Below, piece after piece: positions 8,815 through 17,604 of a DNA stretch of 64,000 bases. Source of the DNA: Leifsonia sp. TF02-11 (GTDB lineage: Bacteria > Actinomycetota > Actinomycetes > Actinomycetales > Microbacteriaceae); the NCBI RefSeq assembly GCF_017565305.1, contig NZ_JAGEKP010000003.1:434001-498000 (forward strand), in the 5' to 3' direction. A program made the position numbers and the translations under genes. The notes under the pieces are model-generated. The model saw only the letters and a program-made list of their open reading frames with translations. It was not told the DNA's origin and did no database searches. Positions within the stretch are counted from its first letter, which is position 1. Each line of letters begins with the position of its first letter.

Positions 8815-8858
8815 AACGGAGGAGGCCCGCGGTCGACACGCCGCGCGCCTCCTCCGTT
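8815..8858. terminator. Bidirectional hairpin terminator between convergent genes
   Basis: AACGGAGGAGGC at 8815-8826 pairs perfectly with GCCTCCTCCGTT at 8847-8858 across a 20-base loop. It lies just after the MMPL stop and before the stop of the convergent DNA ligase gene. A third partner, TCCTCCGTTGG at 8891-8901, could pair with CCAACGGAGGA at 8813-8823 instead. Confidence 0.65.
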
Positions 8859-8909
8859 ACCTGCCGTTCCCGGGCGTGTCGCAGCCGATCTCCTCCGTTG
8901 GCGACGGGG

Positions 8910-10433
8910 CTATTCCCGCAGCAGCGACCGCAGTGTCGCGATCGTGTCCGCCTCCCCAGCCTCCTTGTCGTCGCGGTACCGCTTCACCCGCGCGAACCGG
9001 AGGGCGATACCGCCCGGATACCGGGTGGAGCGCTGCACGCCGTCGATCGCGATCTCGACGACGGTGGTCGGCGCGACCCAGACCGTGCCGGGGGTGCGGC
9101 GCACCTCGATGCGCTGGAACTCCTCCGTCTGCCAGCGCAGCAGCTCGTCGGTGAGGCCCTTGAACGTCTTGCCGACCATCACGAAGCCGCCGGGCTCGCC
9201 GAAGTCGCCGTCCGGGTCGCGCGCGCCGAGGTGGAGGTTGGACAGGAGCCCCCGCCGGCGCCCCGACCCCCACTCGCACGCGAGCACCACGAGGTCGTAG
9301 GTGAGCACCGGCTTGACCTTGATCCAGCTGGACCCGCGCCGGCCCGCCGCATACGGGGAGTCGATCGCCTTGACCACGACGCCCTCCTGGCCGGCCGCGA
9401 GCGCCTCCCGCGACACCCGCTCGGCCGTCTCGGGATCGTCGGTGACCTCCCCCGGGATGCGATACTCGCCGGCTACCCGCTCCAGCTCGTGCCGACGCAC
9501 CGAGAGCGGCTCGTCGAGCAGGTCGCGGCCGTCGACGTGGAGGATGTCGAAGAACCAGGGATGCAGCACGGCTTCGCGTGCAGCCTCGGCGCCAAATCTC
9601 GACATCGTCTCCTGGAACGGCCGAGGCCCGCCGTCCTCGTCCAGCGACAGGGTCTCGCCGTCGAGGATGACGTCGCGCGCGGGCAGCCGGCGCACGATCT
9701 CCACGACCTCGGGCACCCGGTGCGTGATGTCGGCGAGGTTGCGCGTGAACACGCGCACGCTGTCGCCCGACCGGTGAACCTGGATGCGGGCGCCGTCGAG
9801 CTTGTACTCCACGGAGGCCGGCCCGGTGGTCGCGAGCGCGGCCGACGCCGACGCGGCGGTGGCGGCGAGCATCGGCAGCACCGGCCTGCCGACCTCCAGG
9901 CCGACGGCGTCGAGCTCGTCGGCGGTGCCGGTCAAGGCGATCACCGCGGTCTCGCCCAGATCGCCGGTGAGCATCGCGGCGCGACGGACGCTCGTGCCGG
10001 GGCGATCGGCCGCCCTCGCGATCGCGTCGATCAGCACGCCCTCCAGCGCTCCCGTGCGCATCTCGCCCAGGAGCACGCGGGCCAGGAGATCCTGTTCGCC
10101 CGCGGTGCCACGCGCCGCGAAGTCGCGGAGCGCTGCACTGCGGTCGCCCGCCGAGCCGGCGCCGCCCAGCGCGGCCAGCTCGCCGAGCAGCGCGTCGAGG
10201 TCGAGGACGGTCAGCGTCGCCTCGGCGGCGGGCTCACCCATCACGGCCGAGACGCCGCGCCAGCCGACGCCGACGCGACCCTGCCGCGGCTTGCCGACAA
10301 GGAACCCGACCGCCGGGGCGATCTCGTCCGGCTGCAGCTCGCCGAGCAGGCCCGCGAGCGCGTCGACCTTGGCCAGCCGCGACCGCGTGGCCGCGACAGC
10401 ATCGAGTGTGGTGACTACCGTGTCGAGGAGCAC
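8910..10433 (-). CDS. ATP-dependent DNA ligase (actinobacterial LigB type)
   Basis: The protein has 507 residues. An N-terminal ligase domain (about 1-180) is followed by the nucleotidyltransferase core, with the AMP-accepting lysine in EYKLDGAR near residue 211. Further motifs are FTRNLADIT, ILDGETLSLDEDG, EGVVVKAIDSPY and SSWIKVKP, then an OB-fold C-terminus. Length and order match mycobacterial LigB, an accessory ATP-dependent ligase found beside the essential NAD-dependent LigA. The GTG start at 10433 follows GAGGGA. Role: sealing DNA nicks, probably in repair. Confidence 0.93.
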   Translation of the reverse strand: MLLDTVVTTLDAVAATRSRLAKVDALAGLLGELQPDEIAPAVGFLVGKPRQGRVGVGWRGVSAVMGEPAAEATLTVLDLDALLGELAALGGAGSAGDRSAALRDFAARGTAGEQDLLARVLLGEMRTGALEGVLIDAIARAADRPGTSVRRAAMLTGDLGETAVIALTGTADELDAVGLEVGRPVLPMLAATAASASAALATTGPASVEYKLDGARIQVHRSGDSVRVFTRNLADITHRVPEVVEIVRRLPARDVILDGETLSLDEDGGPRPFQETMSRFGAEAAREAVLHPWFFDILHVDGRDLLDEPLSVRRHELERVAGEYRIPGEVTDDPETAERVSREALAAGQEGVVVKAIDSPYAAGRRGSSWIKVKPVLTYDLVVLACEWGSGRRRGLLSNLHLGARDPDGDFGEPGGFVMVGKTFKGLTDELLRWQTEEFQRIEVRRTPGTVWVAPTTVVEIAIDGVQRSTRYPGGIALRFARVKRYRDDKEAGEADTIATLRSLLRE

Positions 10434-10472
10434 TCCCTCAGTGTTCCACCGACCTCCGACGCCCCGACGCGT

Positions 10473-10501
10473 TTACGCCGCCGGCGTCGCCACCCCGCGC
10501 C
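10473..10501. repeat. 29-bp copy of the hdeD 3' end
   Basis: Bases 10473-10501 are identical to 10596-10624, the last codons and stop of the HdeD-family gene (reading RGVATPAA and stop on the minus strand). The copies are in the same orientation, 123 bases apart. The upstream copy is outside any gene, between the hdeD stop and the ligase start, and looks like a relic of a local duplication or of a lost second gene. Confidence 0.7.
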
Positions 10502-10595
10502 GCGCGGTGGAGCTCAAGAGGGGCGCGAAGCGATCCTGCGACCCCAGCGCCGAGGGAGCCTGCGACCGAGGTTTCCAGCGCTCGTCATGCGAAAC

Positions 10596-11204
10596 TTACG
10601 CCGCCGGCGTCGCCACCCCGCGCCCGAACGTGATCGCACGCACGATCTGCACGATCCCGAGCACGATCAGGCTGATGCCGGCCAGGATGAACAGCACGAC
10701 GATCCCCCACAGCGGGCTGAACAGCAGCACGATGCCCGCGACGATGCTCAGGATGCCGAAGAAGATCGACCAGCCGCGCGAGGTCGAGTCGCCGAGCTGG
10801 GCGAGCGCGACCACGCCCTCCACGATCCACGCGATGCCGACCAGGATGCCGATGAAGGCCGCGAGGAAGGTCGTGGTTCCCGCGAGGTTGGCGAACGCCA
10901 CGATCGCGGCGATCACGAGCAGGACGCCGAAGATGATGTCGAGCGCGCGAGCTCCGCCGCCGATCCCCTTGGCGAAGATGCCGATGCCGAGGTAGGCGAT
11001 CCCGGAGACGAGCAGCGAGATCGCGATCAGCACTGTGAGCCCGACGGCCGCGGTCTTCGGCCAGAAGACGATGATGATGCCGATGATGAGGGCGACGGCT
11101 CCGCTGATCCCGAGTGCGACGCGCACGCTGTTGATGACAGCCGGGGTGAGGTCTCTGCCGTTGACGGAGAACGACGCGAAGGCGGACGGCTGGGAGTTGG
11201 ACAT
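10596..11204 (-). CDS. HdeD-family (DUF308) acid-resistance-type membrane protein
   Basis: This 202-residue membrane protein has six predicted helices in three repeats (for example SVRVALGISGAVALIIGIII, then VLIAISLLVSGIAYLGIGIF), the pattern of DUF308/HdeD. E. coli HdeD contributes to acid resistance at high cell density, but for actinobacterial members the role is unproven. The start ATG at 11204 is preceded by AGAAGGA at good spacing. The C-terminal tail RGVATPAA is duplicated outside the gene (see 10473-10501). Confidence 0.85.
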   Translation of the reverse strand: MSNSQPSAFASFSVNGRDLTPAVINSVRVALGISGAVALIIGIIIVFWPKTAAVGLTVLIAISLLVSGIAYLGIGIFAKGIGGGARALDIIFGVLLVIAAIVAFANLAGTTTFLAAFIGILVGIAWIVEGVVALAQLGDSTSRGWSIFFGILSIVAGIVLLFSPLWGIVVLFILAGISLIVLGIVQIVRAITFGRGVATPAA

Positions 11205-11345
11205 CGACTGGATCCTTCTGGTGGGAACGGACGAACGTCTTCGGACGCTATCGCTGCCGCGCACACGGTGTCTAGGGTCCTCGGACCCCTCGCGTAACAC
11301 GCGCCGCCGGCCTCGGCCTGGCCGCCGTCGGCTCGCGGACGCGCG

Positions 11346-11516
11346 TCAGTAGTCCTCGCGCCCCTCGCCGAGCACCGCGAGGGTGTCCTGGTCGAGCGCC
11401 CAGTCGCGCAGCGCCCTCTCGAGCTGCCTGCGCGTCCACTCCGGCGTGACGTCGGTGTCGGCGAGCCGTTCGAGCCGATCGAGGCGTTCTGCCGCCGTTC
11501 CTACGAGATCGTCCAT
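11346..11516 (-). CDS. 56-residue small hypothetical protein
   Basis: A short gene with a strong ribosome binding site (AGGAGGACCCAACC before the ATG at 11516). The product begins MDDLVGTAAERLDRLERLAD and ends LGEGREDY; it is acidic, helical and soluble, with a coiled-coil-like first half. No family was recognised. It is followed downstream by hdeD at 142 bases. Confidence 0.6.
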   Translation of the reverse strand: MDDLVGTAAERLDRLERLADTDVTPEWTRRQLERALRDWALDQDTLAVLGEGREDY

Positions 11517-11766
11517 GGTTGGGTCCTCCTGGCGTCGATCCTGAACCTCGGGCGCCGGCGGTGCAAGAGCGGGTGGTGCATCCGCGCATACCGACCGGTC
11601 TGATCGGCCGCTACCGCGACGGCCGCCGCGTCTCAAGTGCCCTTCGTGACCTCGCAGAGGGTACGGACGGGAGGTCCAGAACCGTCTCGTAACGTCGCCG
11701 GATGCCCGCGGTCGGAACAGGCCGGCACCCCCGCCGGCCCTGTCGCGGGCGACGGAAAGGATCCAC

Positions 11767-12597
11767 GTGAAGAACACCATCCAGAACACCTCCGCACACA
11801 GCACCACCGCACACAGCACCACCGCGCGCACCGCCTTCGGCGCCCGTCGCCTGGTGATCGGCGCCGCCTCCGTCGTGGCAGCTGGGGCGCTCATCGGCGT
11901 GGGGGCGCAGGGAGCCTTCGCGGCGACCGGCGACACCGGTGCGTCCGGTTCCGGTTCGGCGTCCGTGTCCGCTTCGACGTCGCTCGGCGGCGACGCGCAC
12001 GGGTTCTCGCTGGCCGGTCAGGCCCATGCGCTGTTCGACGGCCACCTCAACGGCGCCAAGGCGCAGCAGCTCGCCAAGCGGATCGTCTCGGATACCGCCG
12101 TCTTCTCGCTGCTCCCCGACAGCCTGCAGAGCGACCTGAAGACGCTCGCCGGCGCGTCCGCCCAGGACCGCACGGCCGACGCGAAGAAGATCGTGTCGAC
12201 CGCGCTCTCGGGAGGCTACGGCAGCGCCATCCAGAAGCTCGCGACCCAGTTGAAGGGCGACGGCCACGGCCTCGATCTGAAGGGCCTGGACCTGAAGGGC
12301 CTCGACCTCGACGGCCTCCTCCAGGGCCTGCGCGGCGGCGATCTGGGCTCCGGCTCGACGGCGCAGCTCGGTACGGACGCCGCGGGAGTGGCCTCCGCCG
12401 TCACGGGCGACAGCCAGCTCGCGGCGAAGCTTCCCGACGCGCTGCGCAGCGATCTGTCGCAGCTCGCCTCGGCGCCGGCCGCCGACCGCACCGCCGACGT
12501 GCAGCGGATCGCGACCACGGCGCTCTCGGGCGGCTACGGCGCGCAGGTCCAGCAGGTCGCCGACCAGGTCGAGCAGGCGGTGACCGCCGCGCACTGA
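11767..12597 (+). CDS. Secreted protein with an internally duplicated helical domain
   Basis: A 276-residue protein with a signal peptide: basic N-terminus, hydrophobic stretch LVIGAASVVAAGALIGVGAQ and an AFA-A cleavage site near residue 52. The mature part carries two related units of about 60 residues (residues ~95-155 and ~205-265). Each contains LPD(S/A)L, a run ending DRTAD and the sequence TALSGGYG. Between them is a leucine/aspartate repeat (LDLKGLDLKGLDLDGLL). No known family was recognised. The GTG start at 11767 follows GGAAAGGATCCAC. Confidence 0.75.
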   Translation: MKNTIQNTSAHSTTAHSTTARTAFGARRLVIGAASVVAAGALIGVGAQGAFAATGDTGASGSGSASVSASTSLGGDAHGFSLAGQAHALFDGHLNGAKAQQLAKRIVSDTAVFSLLPDSLQSDLKTLAGASAQDRTADAKKIVSTALSGGYGSAIQKLATQLKGDGHGLDLKGLDLKGLDLDGLLQGLRGGDLGSGSTAQLGTDAAGVASAVTGDSQLAAKLPDALRSDLSQLASAPAADRTADVQRIATTALSGGYGAQVQQVADQVEQAVTAAH

Positions 12598-12615
12598 CGC
12601 TGCACCCCAGCTATC

Positions 12616-12671
12616 GCGTCCTTACTTCCTCCCGCGACTCGCCGAGCGCGACCGGGAGGAAGTGAGGGCGC
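12616..12671. terminator. Hairpin downstream of the secreted-protein gene
   Basis: A 19-base left arm (12616-12634, containing CTTACTTCCTCCCG) pairs with 12653-12671 (CGGGAGGAAGTGAGGG) with two mismatches and an 18-base loop. It lies 19 bases after the stop of the secreted-protein gene, so termination is the likely role. Confidence 0.6.
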
Positions 12672-12768
12672 GTTGCTGTTTCGCGGGGGATCCGTCGTGG
12701 GAGGGATGCGGCGACGTGCTGCGCGGGCGCATGATTCGAGCATGTAGCTCAGGAGGATCATCGCCGCG

Positions 12769-13296
12769 GTGGCCGCCTACGCGCTCTTCGCGGGCGGTCT
12801 CGCGACGCTCTACGTCGTCGTGCAGCAGGACGGCAGGCACGCCGTCGAGGACGCGCCCCGCGCCCTCCTCTCCGCGGGCGCGACCACGGCGACCTCGACG
12901 GACCCGGGCGCGGGCCGGCCCGGCGGTTTCGACCTCGACAACTACCTCGGCACGTTCTGGGTGACCTACGACGCCGCCGGGAGGCCGACCGCCGGGAACG
13001 GCTACCTCGGCGGTTCGCTCGCCCAAGTGCCGCGCGGGGTCCTGCAGACGGCCCAGGCCACGGGTGAGGACGCCGTGACCTGGCAGCCCCAGCAGGGCCT
13101 CCGGTTCGCGATCGTGGCGCAGCCGCTCGGCGACGGCTCCATCGTCGCCGGCCAGTCGCTCCGGCCGACCGAGGAGAGGGCGAGTCGCACGCTGTTCATC
13201 ATCGCGGGTGCACTCGTCGCGGGCTTGTTCGTGGTCGGCGCCGCTGTCGCCGCCGATGCGCTCGTGGCCCGGCGGCGTCCGTTCAGCGGCGCTTGA
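12769..13296 (+). CDS. Membrane-anchored sensor-like protein without kinase domain
   Basis: A 175-residue protein with an N-terminal membrane helix (residues ~1-17), an extracytoplasmic domain of ~110 residues (FDLDNYLGTFWVTYDAAGRP and following) and a second helix at ~148-168. This is the layout of the sensor half of a histidine kinase, but no kinase follows. Starting at the GTG at 12769 leaves AGGAGG 12 bases upstream. In the same frame an ATG at 12742 is followed at once by TAG, so the original start may have been lost to a nonsense change. The gene is convergent with, and overlaps by 14 bases, the response regulator, and may be linked to that system. Confidence 0.65.
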   Translation: MAAYALFAGGLATLYVVVQQDGRHAVEDAPRALLSAGATTATSTDPGAGRPGGFDLDNYLGTFWVTYDAAGRPTAGNGYLGGSLAQVPRGVLQTAQATGEDAVTWQPQQGLRFAIVAQPLGDGSIVAGQSLRPTEERASRTLFIIAGALVAGLFVVGAAVAADALVARRRPFSGA

Positions 13297-13987
13297 CGCC
13301 GTACCGGTGCTCCGGCCGGCCGGTGGCGCCGTAGCGGAGCTCGAGTTTGAGCACATCGCTCTGCTCCAACTGGGTGAGCGCGCGCTGCGCCGTCGTGCGG
13401 CTGATCCCGATCGCGCTCGCGACGTCGTTGGCCGACAGGCTCCCCTGGCTCGCCGCGACGGCGTCGTAGACCGATTGCAGCGTCGGCGCGAGTCGGCGCA
13501 GCGCGTCCGCCTGGGTCGGTGTTCCGGGCCGCAGGAGGTCGAAGATCCGGTCGATGTCGTGCTGGGTCGCCTCGGTGGGCAATCCGTTCAGGTCGTCGTA
13601 CGCCCTCCGGAACGCCGTCAGGCGTTCGGCGAGCTGCGCGAAGCCGAACGGCTTGACCAGGTAGTGCAGCGCACCGAGCTGCACTGCCTGCCGCACGGTC
13701 GCGACGTCGTTGGCGGCGGAGATCACGATGACCGCCGGGGCCGACGGCCCTGCCAGCAGCTGCCGCACGACCTGGAGGCCGTCGCCGTCCGGCAGGTAGA
13801 TGTCCATGAGCACCAGGTCGGGGCGCAGCTCCCCGGCGAGCCGGAGGGCGTCGGCCGCGCTGTGCGCCTGGCCGGCCACGCGGAAGCCGGGGACGGCGTC
13901 CACGAACCCCACGTGCACCGATGCGACCCGGTAGTCGTCGTCGACCACGAGCACGGTGAGCGAGGGAGAGGTGCCGGCGTCGCTCAT
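13283..13987 (-). CDS. Response regulator, CitB/DcuR family
   Basis: A 234-residue protein. The receiver domain at residues ~8-125 has the acidic pocket VVDDD and the phosphorylation site LVLMDIYLPDGDG (Asp near 58). It is followed by a C-terminal winged-helix part with SLSANDVASAIGISRTTAQR, typical of the CitT/DpiA branch. These regulators respond to citrate, C4-dicarboxylates and similar carboxylates. The gene overlaps the upstream kinase gene by 4 bases (ATGA), so the pair is co-translated. It probably controls the ABC importer that starts at 15807. Confidence 0.9.
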   Translation of the reverse strand: MSDAGTSPSLTVLVVDDDYRVASVHVGFVDAVPGFRVAGQAHSAADALRLAGELRPDLVLMDIYLPDGDGLQVVRQLLAGPSAPAVIVISAANDVATVRQAVQLGALHYLVKPFGFAQLAERLTAFRRAYDDLNGLPTEATQHDIDRIFDLLRPGTPTQADALRRLAPTLQSVYDAVAASQGSLSANDVASAIGISRTTAQRALTQLEQSDVLKLELRYGATGRPEHRYGVKRR

Positions 13988-15627
13988 CGTGCATCCTCGA
14001 TCGACCGGGCGGCCGTCGTCGCCGTCGCCGTCGCCCGCGGCAGCACCACCGTGAACACCGCTCCGGGGCCGCCCGACACGCTCACGCTCCCGCCCAGCTT
14101 GGTCGCCGTCGAGTGCACGAGCGACAGCCCGAGCCCGCTGTGCCGCACGAGGGAGCCGCGTTTCGTCGAGTAGCCGCTCTCGAAGATCCGGGGCAGCTCG
14201 GCGCTCGGGACGCCCGGCCCGGTGTCGGCGACGCGCACCGTGACCGACTCGCGCGTCTCGACGACGCTCACGACCGTCTGCCGCGGGCCCGGCGCGCCGG
14301 CGAGCGCGTCGAAGGCGTTGTCGATCAGGTTGCCCAGCACCGTCGTCAGCGCCTGCACGCGCTCCGGCGCCTCCCCGAGGTCCGTGTCCGGTGCGATGAC
14401 CAGGTCGATGCCGCGCTCGTTGGCCTCAGCCGCTTTGCCGAGCAGCAGGCCGACGATCATCGGCGAGGCGATGTGCGTGCGCAGGGTCGCGTCCAGGTCG
14501 GCCGTCGTTCCGCGGATCTCGTTCAGGTAGTCCAGCGCCTCCTGCGTCCTGCCCAGCTCCAGCAGCCCGGAGACGGCGTGCATGCGGTTGGAGAACTCGT
14601 GCTGCTGCGCGCGGATGGACTCGCTGAAGCTGCGCTCGCCGTCGAGCTCTCGGGTGAGTCCGGTGAGTTCCGTGCGGTCCTGGAGGGTGAACACGGCGCC
14701 GTGCTGGCGGACGCCGATCTTCACGGGCATCCGGTTGATGACCAGGATGTGGTCGTCGGTGAGCGCGATGGCGTCTTTGACCTCGCTCGTGCCGGTCAGG
14801 GTGTCACGGATGGGGCCGGCGACGAGCACGTCCTTCAACAGCCTGCCCCGCGCACCCTCCGGTAGGCGCAGCAGCCGCTGGGCCTCGTCGTTGACGACCG
14901 TGATTCGGCCGGCCGGGTCGATCGCGATGACACCCTCCCGGATGCCGTGCAGGGTGGCCTCCCGCTCCTGCAGCAGCCGGGCGATCTCGTCGAGCTCGAG
15001 CCCGAACGTGCGGCGCTTCAGGAGGCTCGCGAGCGCGAACGACGCGAGCGCGCCGATCGCCAGCGCGAGCACGAACCAGGCGCCGTAGGCGGGCAGCTCG
15101 GAGAGCAGCTCGCTCGCGACGGAGCTCTCGCGGATGCCGACCGACACCTCCCCGACGACGCGGTCGGAGTCCGGCGCGAAGAGCGGGACGCGCGCGTTGG
15201 CGTTGAGGCCCGTCGCACCTTGGTCGGTGCCGAGGTGCACCTTGCCGTCGGCGGCGACCAGCGGCTCCTCCACCTTCTTGCCGATCAGTGCAGCGTCGGG
15301 GTGCGAGTGGCGCACGCGGTTCGTGTCGATGACGACGACGTAGGCCGCTCCCGTGCGGTTCGCGGTCTGCGTTGCGAGGTCCTGAACCGTGCTGGTGCAG
15401 CCGGTGCCGCCGCTCGTCATGCAGTTCTGGATGTCGGGGATGCCGGCGAAGGTCTGCGCGATGGCGGCGGCGCGCGCCTGGTAGTCGGCGTCGAGGTTGG
15501 CGCGGGCGGTCTGGGCGAGGAGCAGGAAGCCGATCAGCATCGAGGCGGCAAGGATCGCCAGTTGAGCCAGCAGTATCTGGCTCGAAAGTCGTCTGATCCG
15601 TCGTCGCATCACCCGAGATTGTGTCAT
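13984..15627 (-). CDS. Sensor histidine kinase, CitA/DcuS family
   Basis: The protein has 547 residues. A first membrane helix at ~20-40 precedes an extracytoplasmic PAS-like sensor domain (FAGIPDIQNCMTSGGTGC, then GAAYVVVIDTNRVRHSHPD). A second helix lies near 185, followed by a cytoplasmic PAS domain. The family-specific phosphoacceptor motif HEFSNRMHAVSGLLELG and a HATPase domain (GNLIDNAFDA, DTGPGVP, GLGLSLVHS) complete the protein. CitA/DcuS kinases sense carboxylates outside the cell. I chose the ATG at 15627; another in frame is at 15609. It is divergent from the NitT/TauT-type importer, its likely target. Confidence 0.92.
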   Translation of the reverse strand: MTQSRVMRRRIRRLSSQILLAQLAILAASMLIGFLLLAQTARANLDADYQARAAAIAQTFAGIPDIQNCMTSGGTGCTSTVQDLATQTANRTGAAYVVVIDTNRVRHSHPDAALIGKKVEEPLVAADGKVHLGTDQGATGLNANARVPLFAPDSDRVVGEVSVGIRESSVASELLSELPAYGAWFVLALAIGALASFALASLLKRRTFGLELDEIARLLQEREATLHGIREGVIAIDPAGRITVVNDEAQRLLRLPEGARGRLLKDVLVAGPIRDTLTGTSEVKDAIALTDDHILVINRMPVKIGVRQHGAVFTLQDRTELTGLTRELDGERSFSESIRAQQHEFSNRMHAVSGLLELGRTQEALDYLNEIRGTTADLDATLRTHIASPMIVGLLLGKAAEANERGIDLVIAPDTDLGEAPERVQALTTVLGNLIDNAFDALAGAPGPRQTVVSVVETRESVTVRVADTGPGVPSAELPRIFESGYSTKRGSLVRHSGLGLSLVHSTATKLGGSVSVSGGPGAVFTVVLPRATATATTAARSIEDAR

Positions 15628-15806
15628 CCGCGGCTGGTGACCGCATGCGCGCAGAACGCCCAAAAGCTGCGACAACGCACACAACCGGATGAATCGCCCT
15701 CAAGCGAGACAGGCGCCGTGCGCTCGGCGAGCATCGATCTCCAACGGGCACCGGAGGTCGAACCACCTTCCCGGCCCGCAACGGAAAGACAGAGAGGTCT
15801 TGACTC

Positions 15807-16664
15807 ATGGGTGAACACCGACCCCGCAGCGCGCCAGGCGCCGCCCCCGCGGCGGACGAGGCGGCGCGCATCGACATCGTCGGACTGACGAAACGCTTCC
15901 TGACGCCGAAAGGCGACACCTTCACCGCGATCCGCGACGTGACGCTCACGGTCGAGCCCGGCCAGTTCTGCGCCATCGTCGGCCCGACCGGCTGCGGCAA
16001 GTCGACGACGCTGGCACAGGTCTCCGGGCTCGAGCGGCCGAGCGCCGGGTCCGTCAGCGTCGGCGGCCGCATCGTCGACGGGATCACGAGCGGCGTGAGC
16101 TACATGTTCCAGGCCGACTCGCTGTTCCCGTGGAAGACGGTGCTCGCCAACGTGATGATCGGCCCGATCCTCATCGGCACGCCCAAGAAGGAGGCGACAG
16201 CGCTGGCGCTCGACTGGCTGCGCCGGGTCGGCCTCGCCGGGTTCGAGGATCGCTACCCGCACCAGCTGTCGGGCGGCATGCGCAAGCGCGTCGCGATGGC
16301 GGCGGCGCTCATCAACAACCCGCGCATCCTGCTGATGGACGAGCCGTTCGGAGCACTCGACGTGCAGACCAAGGCGATCATGCAGACCGAGCTGCTGACC
16401 CTGTGGGAGGAGCTGCGGCCCTCCGTGCTCTTCATCACCCACGACCTCGACGAGGCCGTCGCCCTCTCCGATCGCGTGGTGATCATGACCAGCAGCCCGG
16501 GAACCGTCAAGGACGTCTTCGACATCGACCTCCCGCGGCCGCGCGGCGACGTGCAGGAGATCCGGCACGAGCAGCGGTTCATCGAGCTGCAGGGGCGCAT
16601 CTGGGAGTCCCTGCGCGACGAAGTGACCAGAGCGTACGAGCAGACGGCAGGAGCGGCGGCGTGA
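15807..16664 (+). CDS. ABC transporter ATPase, NitT/TauT (SsuB-like) type
   Basis: A 285-residue ATPase with Walker A GPTGCGKST near residue 65, signature LSGGMRKRVAMAAAL, Walker B ILLMDEPFGALD and switch His in FITHDLDEAV. It belongs to the nitrate/sulfonate/taurine import group by sequence and by the gene order ATPase-permease-binding protein. The ATG at 15807 lies 180 bases from the divergent kinase start; this shared region probably holds the response-regulator sites. Its stop overlaps the permease start (GTGA). Confidence 0.92.
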   Translation: MGEHRPRSAPGAAPAADEAARIDIVGLTKRFLTPKGDTFTAIRDVTLTVEPGQFCAIVGPTGCGKSTTLAQVSGLERPSAGSVSVGGRIVDGITSGVSYMFQADSLFPWKTVLANVMIGPILIGTPKKEATALALDWLRRVGLAGFEDRYPHQLSGGMRKRVAMAAALINNPRILLMDEPFGALDVQTKAIMQTELLTLWEELRPSVLFITHDLDEAVALSDRVVIMTSSPGTVKDVFDIDLPRPRGDVQEIRHEQRFIELQGRIWESLRDEVTRAYEQTAGAAA

Positions 16665-17542
16665 CCACCATGACCATTGCAGAGAACCTCACCCCCAGCA
16701 CCGCAGAGCGGGAGATCGAACTCAAGGCCTCCGCCCGGCGCACACACCGTCGCCGCACCGCCTGGGTGTGGACGGGGCGCGTGGCCGTCGCCGTCGTCGT
16801 GATCGGCGGCTGGCAGTGGTTCACCTCGGCCGGCTGGGTCGACAAGTTCTTCTACGGCCAGCCCTCCGGCATCTGGGACAGCCTGGTGCACCTGTTCACG
16901 CAGGGCACCGCGTTCGGGACGATCTGGGAGAACCTGTGGATCACCGTCCAGGAGGCCTTCCTCGGCTTCCTGCTCGGTACCGCGCTGGGTGTCGTCTTCG
17001 GCATCCTGCTCGGCTCCAACCGCTACCTCGCGTCCGTGTTCGGCCCGTACATCAAGGTCGTCAACTCCATCCCGCGCATCGTGCTCGGCTCCATCTTCAT
17101 CGTCGCCTTCGGGCTGGGGGTCTTCCCGAAGGTGCTGCTGGCGGCGGTGCTGGTCTTCTTCGTCGTCTTCTTCAACGCCTTCCAGGGCGTGCGGGAGGTC
17201 GACCAGAACCTGATCGCGAACGTGCGCGTGCTCGGCGCGTCGCCGTTCCAGGTCGCGCGGCACGTGACCATCCCGTCGGCGATGACCTGGATCATCGCGA
17301 GCCTCCACACCGCGTTCGGCTTCGCCATCATCGGCGCCCTGGTCGCCGAGGTGCTCGGCGCCCAGCACGGCATCGGACTGATCATCAGCCAGGCGCAGGG
17401 CAACTTCGACCCGAACACGGTCTTCGCCTGCATGGTGATCGTCGCCGTGGTCACGCTCGTGGCCGAGTACCTCATCACCTTCCTCGAGAAGTCCCTCCTC
17501 AAGTGGCGTCCGCCGAGCCGCTCAGAGGCTCAGGCGATCTAG
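16661..17542 (+). CDS. ABC transporter permease, NitT/TauT type
   Basis: A 293-residue permease. A basic cytoplasmic N-terminus leads to about six membrane helices. The EAA-loop sequence NVRVLGASPFQVARHVTIPS near residue 190, which docks on the ATPase, is typical of SsuC/TauC. The GTG at 16661 overlaps the ATPase stop by 4 bases, so translation is coupled; an ATG at 16670 is a possible alternative. Confidence 0.9.
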   Translation: MTTMTIAENLTPSTAEREIELKASARRTHRRRTAWVWTGRVAVAVVVIGGWQWFTSAGWVDKFFYGQPSGIWDSLVHLFTQGTAFGTIWENLWITVQEAFLGFLLGTALGVVFGILLGSNRYLASVFGPYIKVVNSIPRIVLGSIFIVAFGLGVFPKVLLAAVLVFFVVFFNAFQGVREVDQNLIANVRVLGASPFQVARHVTIPSAMTWIIASLHTAFGFAIIGALVAEVLGAQHGIGLIISQAQGNFDPNTVFACMVIVAVVTLVAEYLITFLEKSLLKWRPPSRSEAQAI

Positions 17543-17604
17543 CCTCCCGACCTGCAATGAAGCAGAGCCGGCCTCGCGCCGGCACGACGAAAGGAACACA
17601 TCCC

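Noticed and set aside
6240-8816. An 858-codon open frame on the minus strand opposite the MMPL gene
   Set aside because: Low-complexity Asp/Arg/Glu/His sequence, a shadow of the GC-rich codons of the MMPL gene; no ribosome binding site or family resemblance. The same applies to other long antisense frames in the window.
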